Both the position numbers and the translations under genes were made by a program. DNA of 64,000 nucleotides from Fabrea salina (Eukaryota; Ciliophora; Heterotrichea; Heterotrichida; Fabreidae), in NCBI GenBank assembly GCA_022984795.1, contig JALIHJ010000005.1, forward strand, positions 62,001-126,000, written 5' to 3'. Within the stretch, counting starts at the first letter, position 1, and each line of letters begins with the position of its first letter. The notes under the pieces were generated by a model. It saw nothing but the letters and a program-made list of their open reading frames with translations. It did not search any database and was not told the origin of the DNA. This document shows positions 1-8,079 of this stretch, piece by piece.

Positions 1-1075
1 AAGCGTTGAAAGTAGATAAAAGCTGAGTGAATTCTGGAGTTCTGCAGAGTTCAGGCAAGTGCACACGAAATGTTATTTTCATAGAAGTTCCTAAGTTGGC
101 AGGGCTGGCTGTTAAGTAGCCTAAACTGTCGTGGTTTGAAAAGGCAGTGTGGTTTTCGAGTTTGGAAGCTGCACTTACTACTTGTTTCCAGACCTTCTGG
201 ATGTCTGCGCTTTTTTCAAAGGAGTAAATCTTAAGGTGGTCTTCTTGGTTCACGTTCACGTAGACTCCTTCGCTCTGAAAGATGCCTCTGTTTCTAGGCC
301 AGTCTTCAAGGGCTTTTGTGCTTTTGAGCAGTGGGTCAGTGTTGTTGAAGGAATCAAACACAAGTTCCAAGGCTGCAAACTGATCTTCTTCAGCCCTTGG
401 AATGTAACTCCCGCCTAAGTTGACGTTTAGAACCTCCAAGGCTTTTTTTTCCACTCGTTCGCGTTCTTGCGAGTTAAGGTTCACAGGGAAAGGAAAACCT
501 TCGAAGTTCCTGGAAACCCGAATTCTGACAGCTTCGATGTACTTGCCTTTAGGGTCTAAGTTCTCTTGCGAAAAGCCTTCAATTTCCAGTCGACTTCTGT
601 GCCTGTTGGCTTTTGACCAGTTGTGCATCTCTTCTGCAATTGGGACAAACAGCCCTTCGAAAAGACCGTAAGCTTCGTCGTCTGTAGCGTAAACCCCAAT
701 GGTAGTTTCTGGGTTCTCAATTCCAGCACGTATACAGGTGAGGAAGTCTCCGTGTAGTTTAGTACGCTTGTCGTTGAGCCGGTCCCACAAGTCCCGAGTC
801 AAGAACCTTTTCAGGTAAGAGTTGCAAGTGTCAGGGAAGGTGGGGAACTTAATCAAAGGCTTGGCTTGGGGCAACTGGCCTTGAACTGTTATTCCGTTTT
901 GGCTGAGTTCCTCTGCACTGCACAGTCCGGCCAAGTACTTAATCATAAAAATCACAGGTGCAGGGTCTTTTGCGTGCACTAAAGCATTTAGCATTTCGCC
1001 TATTAGTTTTTCTAGTTGATGTTGGTCTACGTAGGATTTAGCTTCTTGCTGGGCTTTGGAAAGCTTTGACTCCAT
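1..1075 (-). CDS. Phosphagen (arginine-type) kinase with N-terminal RIIa-like docking domain, 3' end outside window
   Basis: The frame is open from the ATG at 1075 down to the window edge (358 codons; the C-terminal end is missing). Family: ATP:guanidino phosphotransferases, which buffer ATP as phosphoarginine or a relative. Visible: the R-x-R-x-x-R strand (RIRVSR), the NQEDH loop near residue 277 and the LGYLTASPANLGT segment near residue 323. Residues about 13-50 (YVDQHQLEKLIGEML...FMIKYLAGL) match the RIIa/DPY30-like dimerisation-docking pattern found in ciliary proteins; the kinase part follows. Oddities: the active-site Cys of the family (CPTNLGT) is Ser, and the first Glu of NEEDH is Gln while the second, catalytic Glu is kept. 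A ciliary phosphagen shuttle is plausible (known for ciliates), but the substrate cannot be read from sequence. It is transcribed away from the tRNA gene. Confidence 0.88.
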   Translation of the reverse strand, partial: MESKLSKAQQEAKSYVDQHQLEKLIGEMLNALVHAKDPAPVIFMIKYLAGLCSAEELSQNGITVQGQLPQAKPLIKFPTFPDTCNSYLKRFLTRDLWDRLNDKRTKLHGDFLTCIRAGIENPETTIGVYATDDEAYGLFEGLFVPIAEEMHNWSKANRHRSRLEIEGFSQENLDPKGKYIEAVRIRVSRNFEGFPFPVNLNSQERERVEKKALEVLNVNLGGSYIPRAEEDQFAALELVFDSFNNTDPLLKSTKALEDWPRNRGIFQSEGVYVNVNQEDHLKIYSFEKSADIQKVWKQVVSAASKLENHTAFSNHDSLGYLTASPANLGTSMKITFRVHLPELCRTPEFTQLLSTFNA

Positions 1076-1241
1076 ATTTCAAGTATTAAACTTAGGAGTA
1101 GTTGTATTAAAGAAAAAAGGAATTAAACATGCTAGATGGCTGTTTGGTCTAGTGGTATGATTCTTCCTTAGGGTGGAAGAGGTCCCGGGTTCAATTCCCG
1201 GAACAGCCCTTTTTGTAGGTTTTCTTAGTTCTTCCATAAAT
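1076..1241. promoter_or_regulatory. Divergent intergenic region holding a tRNA gene
   Basis: 166 bp separate the start codons of the phosphagen kinase (minus) and the TTC7-like gene (plus). 72 of these bases are a tRNA gene with its own internal Pol III promoter. This leaves 62 bp upstream of the tRNA for the minus gene and 32 bp (1210-1241, including the T-run) for Pol II initiation on the plus gene, so the tRNA and the TTC7-like promoter must overlap or nearly so. An AT-rich stretch CCATAAAT lies just before the ATG at 1242. Confidence 0.5.
1138..1209 (+). tRNA. tRNA-Pro (anticodon AGG)
   Basis: A full cloverleaf can be read by eye: acceptor GGCTGTT pairs with AACAGCC, the anticodon stem CTTCC/GGAAG encloses the loop TTAGGGT (anticodon AGG), and the T-stem CCGGG/CCCGG encloses TTCAATT. 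The A-box-like TGGTCTAGTGG and the B-box GGTTCAATTCC are intact, and TTTTT follows at 1210-1214 as a Pol III terminator. There is no intron and CCA is not encoded. It lies between two divergent protein genes. Confidence 0.95.
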
Positions 1242-2618
1242 ATGGATTGCTTCAGACTTAAAAACTTAAGCGAAAAGTACGAAGAGTACCTGAACTTGAC
1301 CAAACACGAAAACTACACCCAGGAACTCTCCAATCCAAGAAACCCTGCCATCGACAACTTTTGTTTAGTTGGAACTTTTCTTGAGGACTACGTAGGCTTG
1401 TACACAGAACTTACACAGATGTACTCGAAAAGGCAAACTGATGCTAGTTTAGAGTTCAAAACAGCACTGGCAGCCTACGCAGCAGGAGAGTACTCAGATG
1501 CCTTCAACTTAGCTAAAGACTTAGTGGTGGTTGACAAGTCTATTGAAGTGTACCAACTACTCATTAAACTCTGCATTAACCACCTAGACATTCCCGAATT
1601 CGGAGTGCGCTTTGCTAAGTTAGGACTTGAAGTCCACCCCCAAAACACTCTCCTCAACTTTGGAATGGCTATTGGGTATGCTTTGCTTGGTGACAAAGCT
1701 ATTTACTACACTGAAAAACTAAGTTTGTGGCAAAAAGCACTTGGAATACTTAAAACTAGCCCTAGCACTAAGCCTGACTACTTACTTTACAAGTCACTTC
1801 TTTTAGCTAAGTGTGGAGAAGTCCAGGAAGCCGTAGTAAACGCAGCTGAAGGTTACAAACTCACTTCTGACCACAGGTACAGTGCTCTCTTAGGCTTGTT
1901 ATTGGTTTCCAAAGAAGACTACACGGGGTGCTTAAAGCTCATCAAAAGGTCTTGCCAAGCAAATCCCAAGAACCAGTTGTTGAAGGCAGTTAACTTAGTG
2001 TGCCAAATGAAGTACTACGAAATAATCAAGGACAAAAACATAGTAAACAAAGCTATTTTGTCGCTGCTAAAAGCTTCAGGAGACTTCGAAGAAGTAGGAA
2101 GTCCGCAGTCCCCTGAGGAAAGGTCTGTTCTGCGGCCTATCCAAGAAGAATCTTCTAACTACGAAAGCGTGGACTCAAGAGACTTCTTTACAAAACTAAA
2201 CTGTTCAAACAACTACCCAGTGTTCAAACAAGCACTTAAACTAGCTTTTCAAGCTGCAATTCTTGTAGAGAACCTTGACTTAGCTGAGTGGTGTGCAGGA
2301 ATGATTGAGCAGAAAAACTACGAAATTGAAATTCTTAGGTACTACAGAGAAGGGTCCACTCAAGGACTAGAGCACTTCATTGCTTGTGAAGGGGCTTGCG
2401 AACTGCTAGCTAAGATTCACCTAGAAAAAGGCAACCTTTCAAGCGCCATGACTCTTGCCAGACAAATCATCAGACTCAACGAACAAAACAAGTCAGCCTG
2501 GACTATTTTAGGAGTCATTTACAAACAAAAAGAAGAGAAGAAAAAAGCCATGCAGTGCCTTGTTGCTGCTTTGAACTGCGTGAACGTTCCGTTTGGGTTA
2601 ATACCCTTTTACGTGTAG
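1242..2618 (+). CDS. TTC7/YPP1-like TPR protein
   Basis: 458-residue all-helical protein with TPR-like repeats: one group at about residues 75-250 (e.g. FKTALAAYAAGEYSDAFNLA) and another at the C-terminus (SAWTILGVIYKQKEEKKKAM). The end, a TPR followed by CLVAALNCVNVPFGLIPF, resembles the C-terminus of TTC7 (LTALELE...PF.IIPR), the scaffold that recruits PI4-kinase III alpha to the plasma membrane. It is about half the length of animal TTC7, so assignment beyond the C-terminal match is tentative. The ATG at 1242 is the first in frame; a longer open frame runs back through the tRNA gene and is ignored. The next gene starts only 9 nt after the TAG. Confidence 0.72.
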   Translation: MDCFRLKNLSEKYEEYLNLTKHENYTQELSNPRNPAIDNFCLVGTFLEDYVGLYTELTQMYSKRQTDASLEFKTALAAYAAGEYSDAFNLAKDLVVVDKSIEVYQLLIKLCINHLDIPEFGVRFAKLGLEVHPQNTLLNFGMAIGYALLGDKAIYYTEKLSLWQKALGILKTSPSTKPDYLLYKSLLLAKCGEVQEAVVNAAEGYKLTSDHRYSALLGLLLVSKEDYTGCLKLIKRSCQANPKNQLLKAVNLVCQMKYYEIIKDKNIVNKAILSLLKASGDFEEVGSPQSPEERSVLRPIQEESSNYESVDSRDFFTKLNCSNNYPVFKQALKLAFQAAILVENLDLAEWCAGMIEQKNYEIEILRYYREGSTQGLEHFIACEGACELLAKIHLEKGNLSSAMTLARQIIRLNEQNKSAWTILGVIYKQKEEKKKAMQCLVAALNCVNVPFGLIPFYV

Positions 2619-2627
2619 TTAATTATA

Positions 2628-4181
2628 ATGAGGAAAATACTAAAGGGATTTGCAGTTTGCTTACCAGTTGTGGGGGCAGCAAGTGGCTACTACATGCTTA
2701 AGCCTTTGGAGTGCAGAGAACCTGAGTCCCACCCTTACCAGCTACTTCCAAAGGCTTCTTATTCTGATCACCCAAATAAGCACTACCTAACTAAAATCCC
2801 AGAGTCTGTAGGAGTAGTTGGCGGAGGCATTTCAGGAGCTATTGTTGCTAAAACTCTTTCTCAACAAGGCTACAACGTCGAGGTCATCGAAAGGAACCCT
2901 GGAGCCGGTGGGATTTGGCACCAAAACTACGATGGGTCAGGACTTCAGTTTCCCTACCCCCACTACAACCTGCCCGACCATCAGTTCCCTGAAGACACTG
3001 AGTTAATACCTAAACGCGAAAGCGTTAAACAGTTCATAGAAGACTACATGACAAAGTTCAACTTATGGCCTATGTTTAAGTTCAATACTGAAGTTAGTAA
3101 AATCCACCAAAGAAAAGACGGAACTTGGGAAGTCTCAACTAAGTCTGGACAGAAGAAGCAGTATGACTTTTTGGTAGTAACCAACGGACCCTACAATAAA
3201 CCCTATATTCCAGAAATCAAAGGACTTAGCTCTTTCAAGGGAAAAGTCTTCCACAGTTCTGAGTTCATTAACATCAAAGAACACTGTGAAGGCAAAAAAG
3301 TAGTTGTGGTAGGCAGTGGGAAAAGTGCAATGGACGTAGTAACACAAGCCTACAAAAACGGAGCAGAGTGCACATTGGTTATGCGCAAGGTTCATTGGTT
3401 GGTGCCGCCCGGGAAAACATTTTTGGGACTGCCTTTGTTCTACTTCAACTCAAACAGGTTTGCAGGGCTTCTGATGCACCCTTACTACAACACGTCAAAT
3501 GCTGTCTTTGAATACATGCAGCCTTTGGTGAAGGGGTACTGGAAGGTAATAGAGTGGGTGCTTAACCAGGACATGCCTCAGGAAATGATACCTTCTTCGG
3601 AGTACCACAGAGAAAAGTTGTATAGAGGAGGAGCAAGGAACCCCGAAGTGCCTGAACTAGTTAAGCAAGGAAACATGAAGCTTGTGAGGGGGCAAACAAG
3701 CAAAGTTAAGCCTGATGGCCTTGAAGTCAACGGAGACACCCTTGAAGCTGACGTCATTGTGTTTGCCACTGGGTTCTCAAGGGACTTCTTGGGACTTAGC
3801 GCAGAGCAGGACGGAATCTGGATGTACAGGAACACTATAATTCCTGGGAAAAAAAACTTTGCCATAGTAGGACTTGTTAACACTTACTGCAATCCTTTGT
3901 ATACAAACATTCAAGCTGTGTGGCTGAGCGAAGTACTTAGGGGGAGGGTGAGGCTTCCAAGTGAAGGGTACATGCGAGACGACGTGTTTGACAGAAAGAA
4001 GTACACACGCCAAATCATTGACGAGTCCACTGCTAGTTTTAGCTGGTTCCCCTACCCCATGATTGATCAGTTTTTGAGTGACATTGGAGTTGAAACTAAC
4101 CGCAAGCCTAACCTTTTCAAGTTCTGGTTTGAGCCTATAAAGCCCAGTGACTATACTTCCGTAGTAACTCATAGAGTTTAA
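2628..4181 (+). CDS. Flavin-dependent monooxygenase (FMO/BVMO-like), N-terminally anchored
   Basis: 517 residues. A short hydrophobic N-terminus (residues 6-24) suggests a membrane anchor or signal. The FAD Rossmann motif is VGVVGGGISG (61-70) followed by VIERN and GIWH. An FMO-type FxGxxxHS stretch appears as FKGKVFHSSEF. The second dinucleotide (NADPH) site is VVVVGSGKSAMDV, and the late FATGF motif is present as VIVFATGFSRDF. These are the standard landmarks of class B flavoprotein monooxygenases, which oxygenate soft nucleophiles with NADPH and O2. The substrate is unknown. The start is 9 nt after the stop of the upstream gene (TTAATTATA in between), so its promoter must lie in or across the end of that gene. 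Confidence 0.88.
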   Translation: MRKILKGFAVCLPVVGAASGYYMLKPLECREPESHPYQLLPKASYSDHPNKHYLTKIPESVGVVGGGISGAIVAKTLSQQGYNVEVIERNPGAGGIWHQNYDGSGLQFPYPHYNLPDHQFPEDTELIPKRESVKQFIEDYMTKFNLWPMFKFNTEVSKIHQRKDGTWEVSTKSGQKKQYDFLVVTNGPYNKPYIPEIKGLSSFKGKVFHSSEFINIKEHCEGKKVVVVGSGKSAMDVVTQAYKNGAECTLVMRKVHWLVPPGKTFLGLPLFYFNSNRFAGLLMHPYYNTSNAVFEYMQPLVKGYWKVIEWVLNQDMPQEMIPSSEYHREKLYRGGARNPEVPELVKQGNMKLVRGQTSKVKPDGLEVNGDTLEADVIVFATGFSRDFLGLSAEQDGIWMYRNTIIPGKKNFAIVGLVNTYCNPLYTNIQAVWLSEVLRGRVRLPSEGYMRDDVFDRKKYTRQIIDESTASFSWFPYPMIDQFLSDIGVETNRKPNLFKFWFEPIKPSDYTSVVTHRV

Positions 4182-4208
4182 TCAATTAATGGCAGAGATA
4201 CTCTTAAA

Positions 4209-4619
4209 TTACATAGTTCCTCTATAACCCTTCACATACTTTCTTCTAACGAAACCTTCATTTACAAGAATAACTGGTCCTGAAGGAGGGGTTTTTTCGG
4301 AATCTTCTTCTGAAGTAGTTTTGCTTCTTCTAACAGGTTTTTTGGTTTCCTCCTTCTTTTGTTTACAAACTTTACACTCGTCTTTATCAAAAGCTTTCCT
4401 CCGAGCAACAAACTCTGGGGAGGAATTTTTATGGGAGGGATGGATGTCAAAGTGCACTAATTTTTTATTCTCATGAATCTTGTCGAAAGACCCTATTTGG
4501 ATTGCGTAAGTGTATTCTCCTTGGTGCAGTCGCTTGTCAAAATCTAAGGTGTACTTTTCTTGACTTTCTTTTGGAAGTAAGAGCTTTACTCCGTCTCCTT
4601 GTGGAGTTAAAACATCCAT
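4209..4619 (-). CDS. Hypothetical protein with CxxC and basic/acidic tail
   Basis: 136 residues, start ATG at 4619. I do not recognise it. The first half looks folded (MDVLTPQGDGVKLLLPKES), then a single CKVC pair (CxxC) with flanking Lys/Glu, then a low-complexity charged segment (KKPVRRSKTTSEEDSEKTPP) and a basic C-terminus. One CxxC alone is not enough for a zinc-finger call. It converges on the monooxygenase gene with 27 bp between stops, and sits 42 bp downstream of the membrane protein gene on the same strand. Confidence 0.6.
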   Translation of the reverse strand: MDVLTPQGDGVKLLLPKESQEKYTLDFDKRLHQGEYTYAIQIGSFDKIHENKKLVHFDIHPSHKNSSPEFVARRKAFDKDECKVCKQKKEETKKPVRRSKTTSEEDSEKTPPSGPVILVNEGFVRRKYVKGYRGTM

Positions 4620-4661
4620 ATTGTACTATTATTACTAAATGTTAGATTTCTCAATTAAAAT

Positions 4662-5429
4662 TTACCTTCTAGAATCGTTTATAGGTCCAATATTAACAGA
4701 GAAGCTTAGAACATAACCTCTACAAAGCTGAGCAATTACAGCTGGGAAAGCCACCCCAGCTGTGAGTAATCCCCATTCTACAAACGACCTTGAGTTGCTA
4801 TCTAGTGATTCATCTAAGCTCCCTTGGGAATACAAAAAGATTCCACAACAAACAGAAAGAGTAAATAGAATCTTAAAAAACCCAAACCATTTGGCTTCCC
4901 AGGAGTTATAAGCTTCAGCCATTTTGTACAAGCAAAAGTAAGCAATGAGTAGCCACAGAAAGTTTGCCCACAAAAACACAAAGCACAAGAAATCACGAAC
5001 AGAAGCAATAGGAAAGGGGTAAACTCCGTTAACTTCATCAGCAAGTGCTAGCAACGGCAGAGAAATGCAAGAAATCCCTCCCAATGCACCTGAAAAAATG
5101 CGGACAAACCTAGGAAGAACCCCACTGAAAGAAAGATGGGTTCCCAGGTACAGCAAAGCCAAAACTAAGGAGTAGTAAGTGCAAGCTACTATAAACAACC
5201 TATCATGGCCTCTGAAGTTGCCCAAGTACAAAAGTGAAGGCAAGTAATTGGAGCACATGAAATTGGTTGAACAGGCCAGTCCTATGTTGGCATACACAAG
5301 TGCAAGCATGACTAAAGACAGCCAAGGGATGAGTCTTTGAAAGTTCACTTTCAAAATGAGCTTTCCTCTTCGGGTTTCAGAGGAAAAGAGTTTGGGTGAG
5401 AATGCCAACTTGTATTTTTCTTCTTCCAT
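4662..5429 (-). CDS. Frag1/DRAM/Sfk1-type six-TM membrane protein
   Basis: 255 residues with about six hydrophobic segments. The first loop reads CSNYLPSLLYLGNFRGHDRL, followed by a Tyr-rich second helix (VACTYYSLVLALLYLG), the pattern of the Frag1/DRAM/Sfk1 family (PGAP2, DRAM, yeast Sfk1/Cwh43 N-terminal half). Members act in GPI-anchor lipid remodelling, plasma-membrane lipid organisation or lysosomal autophagy; which applies here cannot be told. The N-terminal charged stretch MEEEKYKLAFSPKLF is cytosolic. It is divergent from the ankyrin gene with 41 bp between ATGs. A 16-nt GTAAATTTTAATTGAG overlaps the stop but ends in GAG and was not taken as an intron. Confidence 0.75.
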   Translation of the reverse strand: MEEEKYKLAFSPKLFSSETRRGKLILKVNFQRLIPWLSLVMLALVYANIGLACSTNFMCSNYLPSLLYLGNFRGHDRLFIVACTYYSLVLALLYLGTHLSFSGVLPRFVRIFSGALGGISCISLPLLALADEVNGVYPFPIASVRDFLCFVFLWANFLWLLIAYFCLYKMAEAYNSWEAKWFGFFKILFTLSVCCGIFLYSQGSLDESLDSNSRSFVEWGLLTAGVAFPAVIAQLCRGYVLSFSVNIGPINDSRR

Positions 5430-5470
5430 ATTATATTTGACTTAAGTAATAGCATAATATTTGAAACTTA
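5430..5470. promoter_or_regulatory. 41-bp bidirectional promoter; carries a shared 15-mer
   Basis: Everything between two divergent ATGs. It contains TATATT-like AT-rich sequence and GCATAATATTTGAAA at 5452-5466, which recurs identically at 52000-52014 upstream of catalase. In both places the motif points the same way relative to the plus-strand gene, ending 4 and 16 nt before the ATG. Confidence 0.5.
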
Positions 5471-6265
5471 ATGGGAAACAGTGCTATCAAAAACCAAATC
5501 TTTTTAGCGATCACAGCAAACGACCCAATTAAACTGAAGTCAATCCTCCAAAGGTATCCTAGTTTTTTGAACGAGCCAATATCAGACGACCAAAAAACCA
5601 ACTCAGTAACAAGAGCAGCATACCTAGGGAAACCGCATATCTTGGCAACTCTAGCCGAACTAGGTGCAGACCTCAACAGGCCAGGAGGGTCTGACATTTC
5701 AGCCCTTATGTGGTCAGCTGCGCGCGGACACGTTGAGTGCTGTAAGTTTTTGCTTGACTTTGGAGTGAATCCCGACCAGGTAGGTCCTTTTGACATGACA
5801 GCAATTGACTTTGCTATTTTGTACGGGTGGTACAACACTGCTTACTTCCTGTACTCCTACGGAATTAGGCCGACTAAGACTACAGAGGAGTTCGAAGAAA
5901 TCAGACAAAAAAAGGGGACTTTGTGGGTAGACTTCAGTGGACTCTTGATAAGTTTGGAGAAGATGGTTCCTCCCGAAGAGTCTTTTTGCTTCACAATTCC
6001 TCCAGAAGAGCCTGAAGAACTCCTTGTCGACCCTGTGCCTGACCCCAATGAAACTTGGAAGAGTTGGTTCAGGCGGGTTCTAGAGTTCGAAGAGCCTCCT
6101 TTAGTTGAGAGGTCGGTTATTCCAGAAGACCAACAGCCCCAAAGAAAGCTTACAGGGAAACTCAGGATCTTACTGAAACTTGACAAACCCCCAGTTCAGC
6201 ACGACTCCTCTTGTGAGTTTTCCAGACAAGTAAGTTTGGCCCGGGCTTCCAGCAACCCTAACTAA
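5471..6265 (+). CDS. Ankyrin-repeat protein
   Basis: 264 residues. Ankyrin repeats occupy roughly residues 10-145: TNSVTRAAYLGKPHILATL, then SALMWSAARGHVECCKFLLD, then a diverged repeat around IDFAILYGWYNTAYFLYSYG. The C-terminal third is Pro/Glu-rich (EEPEELLVDPVPDPNET) and likely disordered, ending in a basic Ser-rich tail. The MGN start offers a Gly2 for N-myristoylation, but the residue at position 6 is Ile rather than Ser, so this is only possible. No function beyond protein binding can be inferred. CLEC16A-like starts 11 nt downstream. Confidence 0.85.
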   Translation: MGNSAIKNQIFLAITANDPIKLKSILQRYPSFLNEPISDDQKTNSVTRAAYLGKPHILATLAELGADLNRPGGSDISALMWSAARGHVECCKFLLDFGVNPDQVGPFDMTAIDFAILYGWYNTAYFLYSYGIRPTKTTEEFEEIRQKKGTLWVDFSGLLISLEKMVPPEESFCFTIPPEEPEELLVDPVPDPNETWKSWFRRVLEFEEPPLVERSVIPEDQQPQRKLTGKLRILLKLDKPPVQHDSSCEFSRQVSLARASSNPN

Positions 6266-6276
6266 CTATGTAATAA

Positions 6277-8047
6277 ATGGGAAAAAAGACCCAAAAGCCT
6301 ACTTTGGAAAACTTTGAGTAAGACCCAACTTAGAGAGTGCACTTTAAAGCTGGCAGAAATAGAAGAAATAAACAAAAGGAACTGCAAAAAGGCTGTGGAA
6401 CTCGTTAGGTACATATCGGAGTCCCTAGTTTGGAGTGAACAAAACAACTCTGACTTCTTTAGTTACTTTGTGAAGTTTGACGTTTTGTCTGACTTCAAAA
6501 GACTGCTTATTTCAGACTTCGAAAAGTCCTTGAAAGCCCAATTAATTCAAAGTGCAAACATTCTGCTCCACAACCTTAAAGACCAAAGCAGTTTGGACTA
6601 CTTGCTTAACTCAGAGTTCTACGAACTTATAGTCTCTTACCCTTATGACTTCGAAAAAGAAGAACTTTCAAATGACTTCTGCAGCTTGCTCAAAGGCATA
6701 GTTACTAACTTGTCTCGGGAGAAGCTTCTAGAGTACTTAAAAAGGAACCACTATTCTTTGCTAGATAGAGCTTTGGCTTTCTTTGACCACAAAGACAAAA
6801 TGCTTAGGACTGTTTGTAGGTCAGTCATCATCACGCTTTTCCAAATCAGTGACCAGCCCCTTCAGAACTTCTTAGTTAATTGTGGAGTGTTTTCAGAGGT
6901 AGTTGCTTGTGTGAGAAACCAAGTGTTCAAGTTCAATAACAAGTTTCTAAAATACAAGCAACTTCCAGTGCTTGAGTCTAAGCTTTTTGACCTAACAGAA
7001 AACATTTACTACTTAAACGACATACTAGAAATAAAGGAGTGTTCAGAATACGTTAGTAACCTTTTTCTCAAAGAACTAGTTCTGCCTGTGCTGGTAGGAA
7101 GCTTGGGTTCCGAAAAGTGCCTTAACTGCCACATAAGGATCCACATTGCAGCTTTTTTGCTTGCTCAGATCTTCCAGGTAGTTAAGCACACTCCTTTTTT
7201 GGATGCTTTAGCTATGAGTGTTTACCTACACATAACTACTCCTGAGTTGCTGCAAGCTTCGCTTTCGCCCTTAGACTCTGAAACAAACGTTTTGAATAAC
7301 TCAGCCCAACTAATTGACTTTTTGGAGTCTCCAGACCAAAGTGCACTGGAGGTAATAGACAACCCTGTTTCAGGAGTGATGAGCTCTTACTTGCGGTCTA
7401 GAGACGAAAGTTTGATAACTTTGAACCTCCACATCATCCAAAGCATTGCACTTAACGAGTCCATAAGCGAGATTGTTCTTCTGAGGTGCAAGCTTAAGAC
7501 GCCTTTCCAAAAAGAAATTTACAACCAAGAACTGGTTGAAATCATTATTCAGTTGCTGAACAAGGAGCCTTGTTTGAGGTATTCTACGATGAAACTCCTT
7601 TTGAAACTACTTGTGTTTTTCGTCAAAAAAAACCTTTTGGAAGAACACAGAGTTTTCCTGGTAGAGTGTTACTTGCACAGAATCAAGAACCTAAGTAAGT
7701 ACCTTCAAAAAGACTACTTGGAAGACAAGTTTTTGGAGTTCTTCAGCCAAGAATTAAAGCTCTCTGCGCACATTAAACTTGACCAAAAGGTAAGGTGTGA
7801 ATACCACTTTGTGTTGCCTTTGATAGAAGAAGAGCACTCTAGCATTGCTTTGGAAAAAAGACCTCCTTTAGGGGACTCTGAGTCTCTTCATCTAGAAATA
7901 AAAGTTTTCTTCTTGATGAGAAAGTGCTTATTGTTACTGGTTCCTTCAAGCGTGCCAGAAAGCTTAGACCTATACGAGCAGCCTTTGGAGTCTGCCTATT
8001 TACTTCAGAAGTTGCAAGAAGAAGCAACTCTACTAAGCAAACTTTAG
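6277..8047 (+). CDS. CLEC16A/Ema-like FPL-domain protein (one 16-nt intron)
   Basis: Exons 6277-6317 and 6334-8047 give 584 residues. Without the intron the open frame has no ATG; removing GTAAGACCCAACTTAG (6318-6333) joins MGKKTQKPTLENFE to the long frame. The N-terminal third matches the FPL domain of CLEC16A/Ema/GOP-1: LVWSEQNNSDFFSYFVKFDV, LLNSEFYELIVSYPYDFEKE and the LLKGIVTNLS helix follow the family order. CLEC16A acts in endosome/lysosome maturation, autophagy and mitophagy with the E3 ligase Nrdp1. It is about half the length of the human protein and lacks the disordered C-terminus. The gene begins 11 nt after the ankyrin gene. Confidence 0.85.
6318..6333 (+). other. 16-nt spliceosomal intron in the CLEC16A-like gene
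   Basis: GTAAGACCCAACTTAG. It carries in-frame TAA and TAG, so it must be removed to join the upstream ATG to the coding frame. It shares GTAA at the 5' end and a CTTAG 3' end with the other tiny introns of the window. Confidence 0.9.
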
Positions 8048-8079
8048 AACTCATTTGTAAGATTAAGTTCTGTATTTAA

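Noticed and set aside
1173-1241. Upstream extension of the TTC7-like frame using GTG through the tRNA gene
   Set aside because: It translates the anticodon stem and T-arm of an intact tRNA gene and has no ATG; the ATG at 1242 is in the usual AT-rich context.
4650-4665. GTAAATTTTAATTGAG (minus strand) over the stop of the Frag1-like gene
   Set aside because: Ends GAG rather than TAG and would push the frame into the next gene's start.
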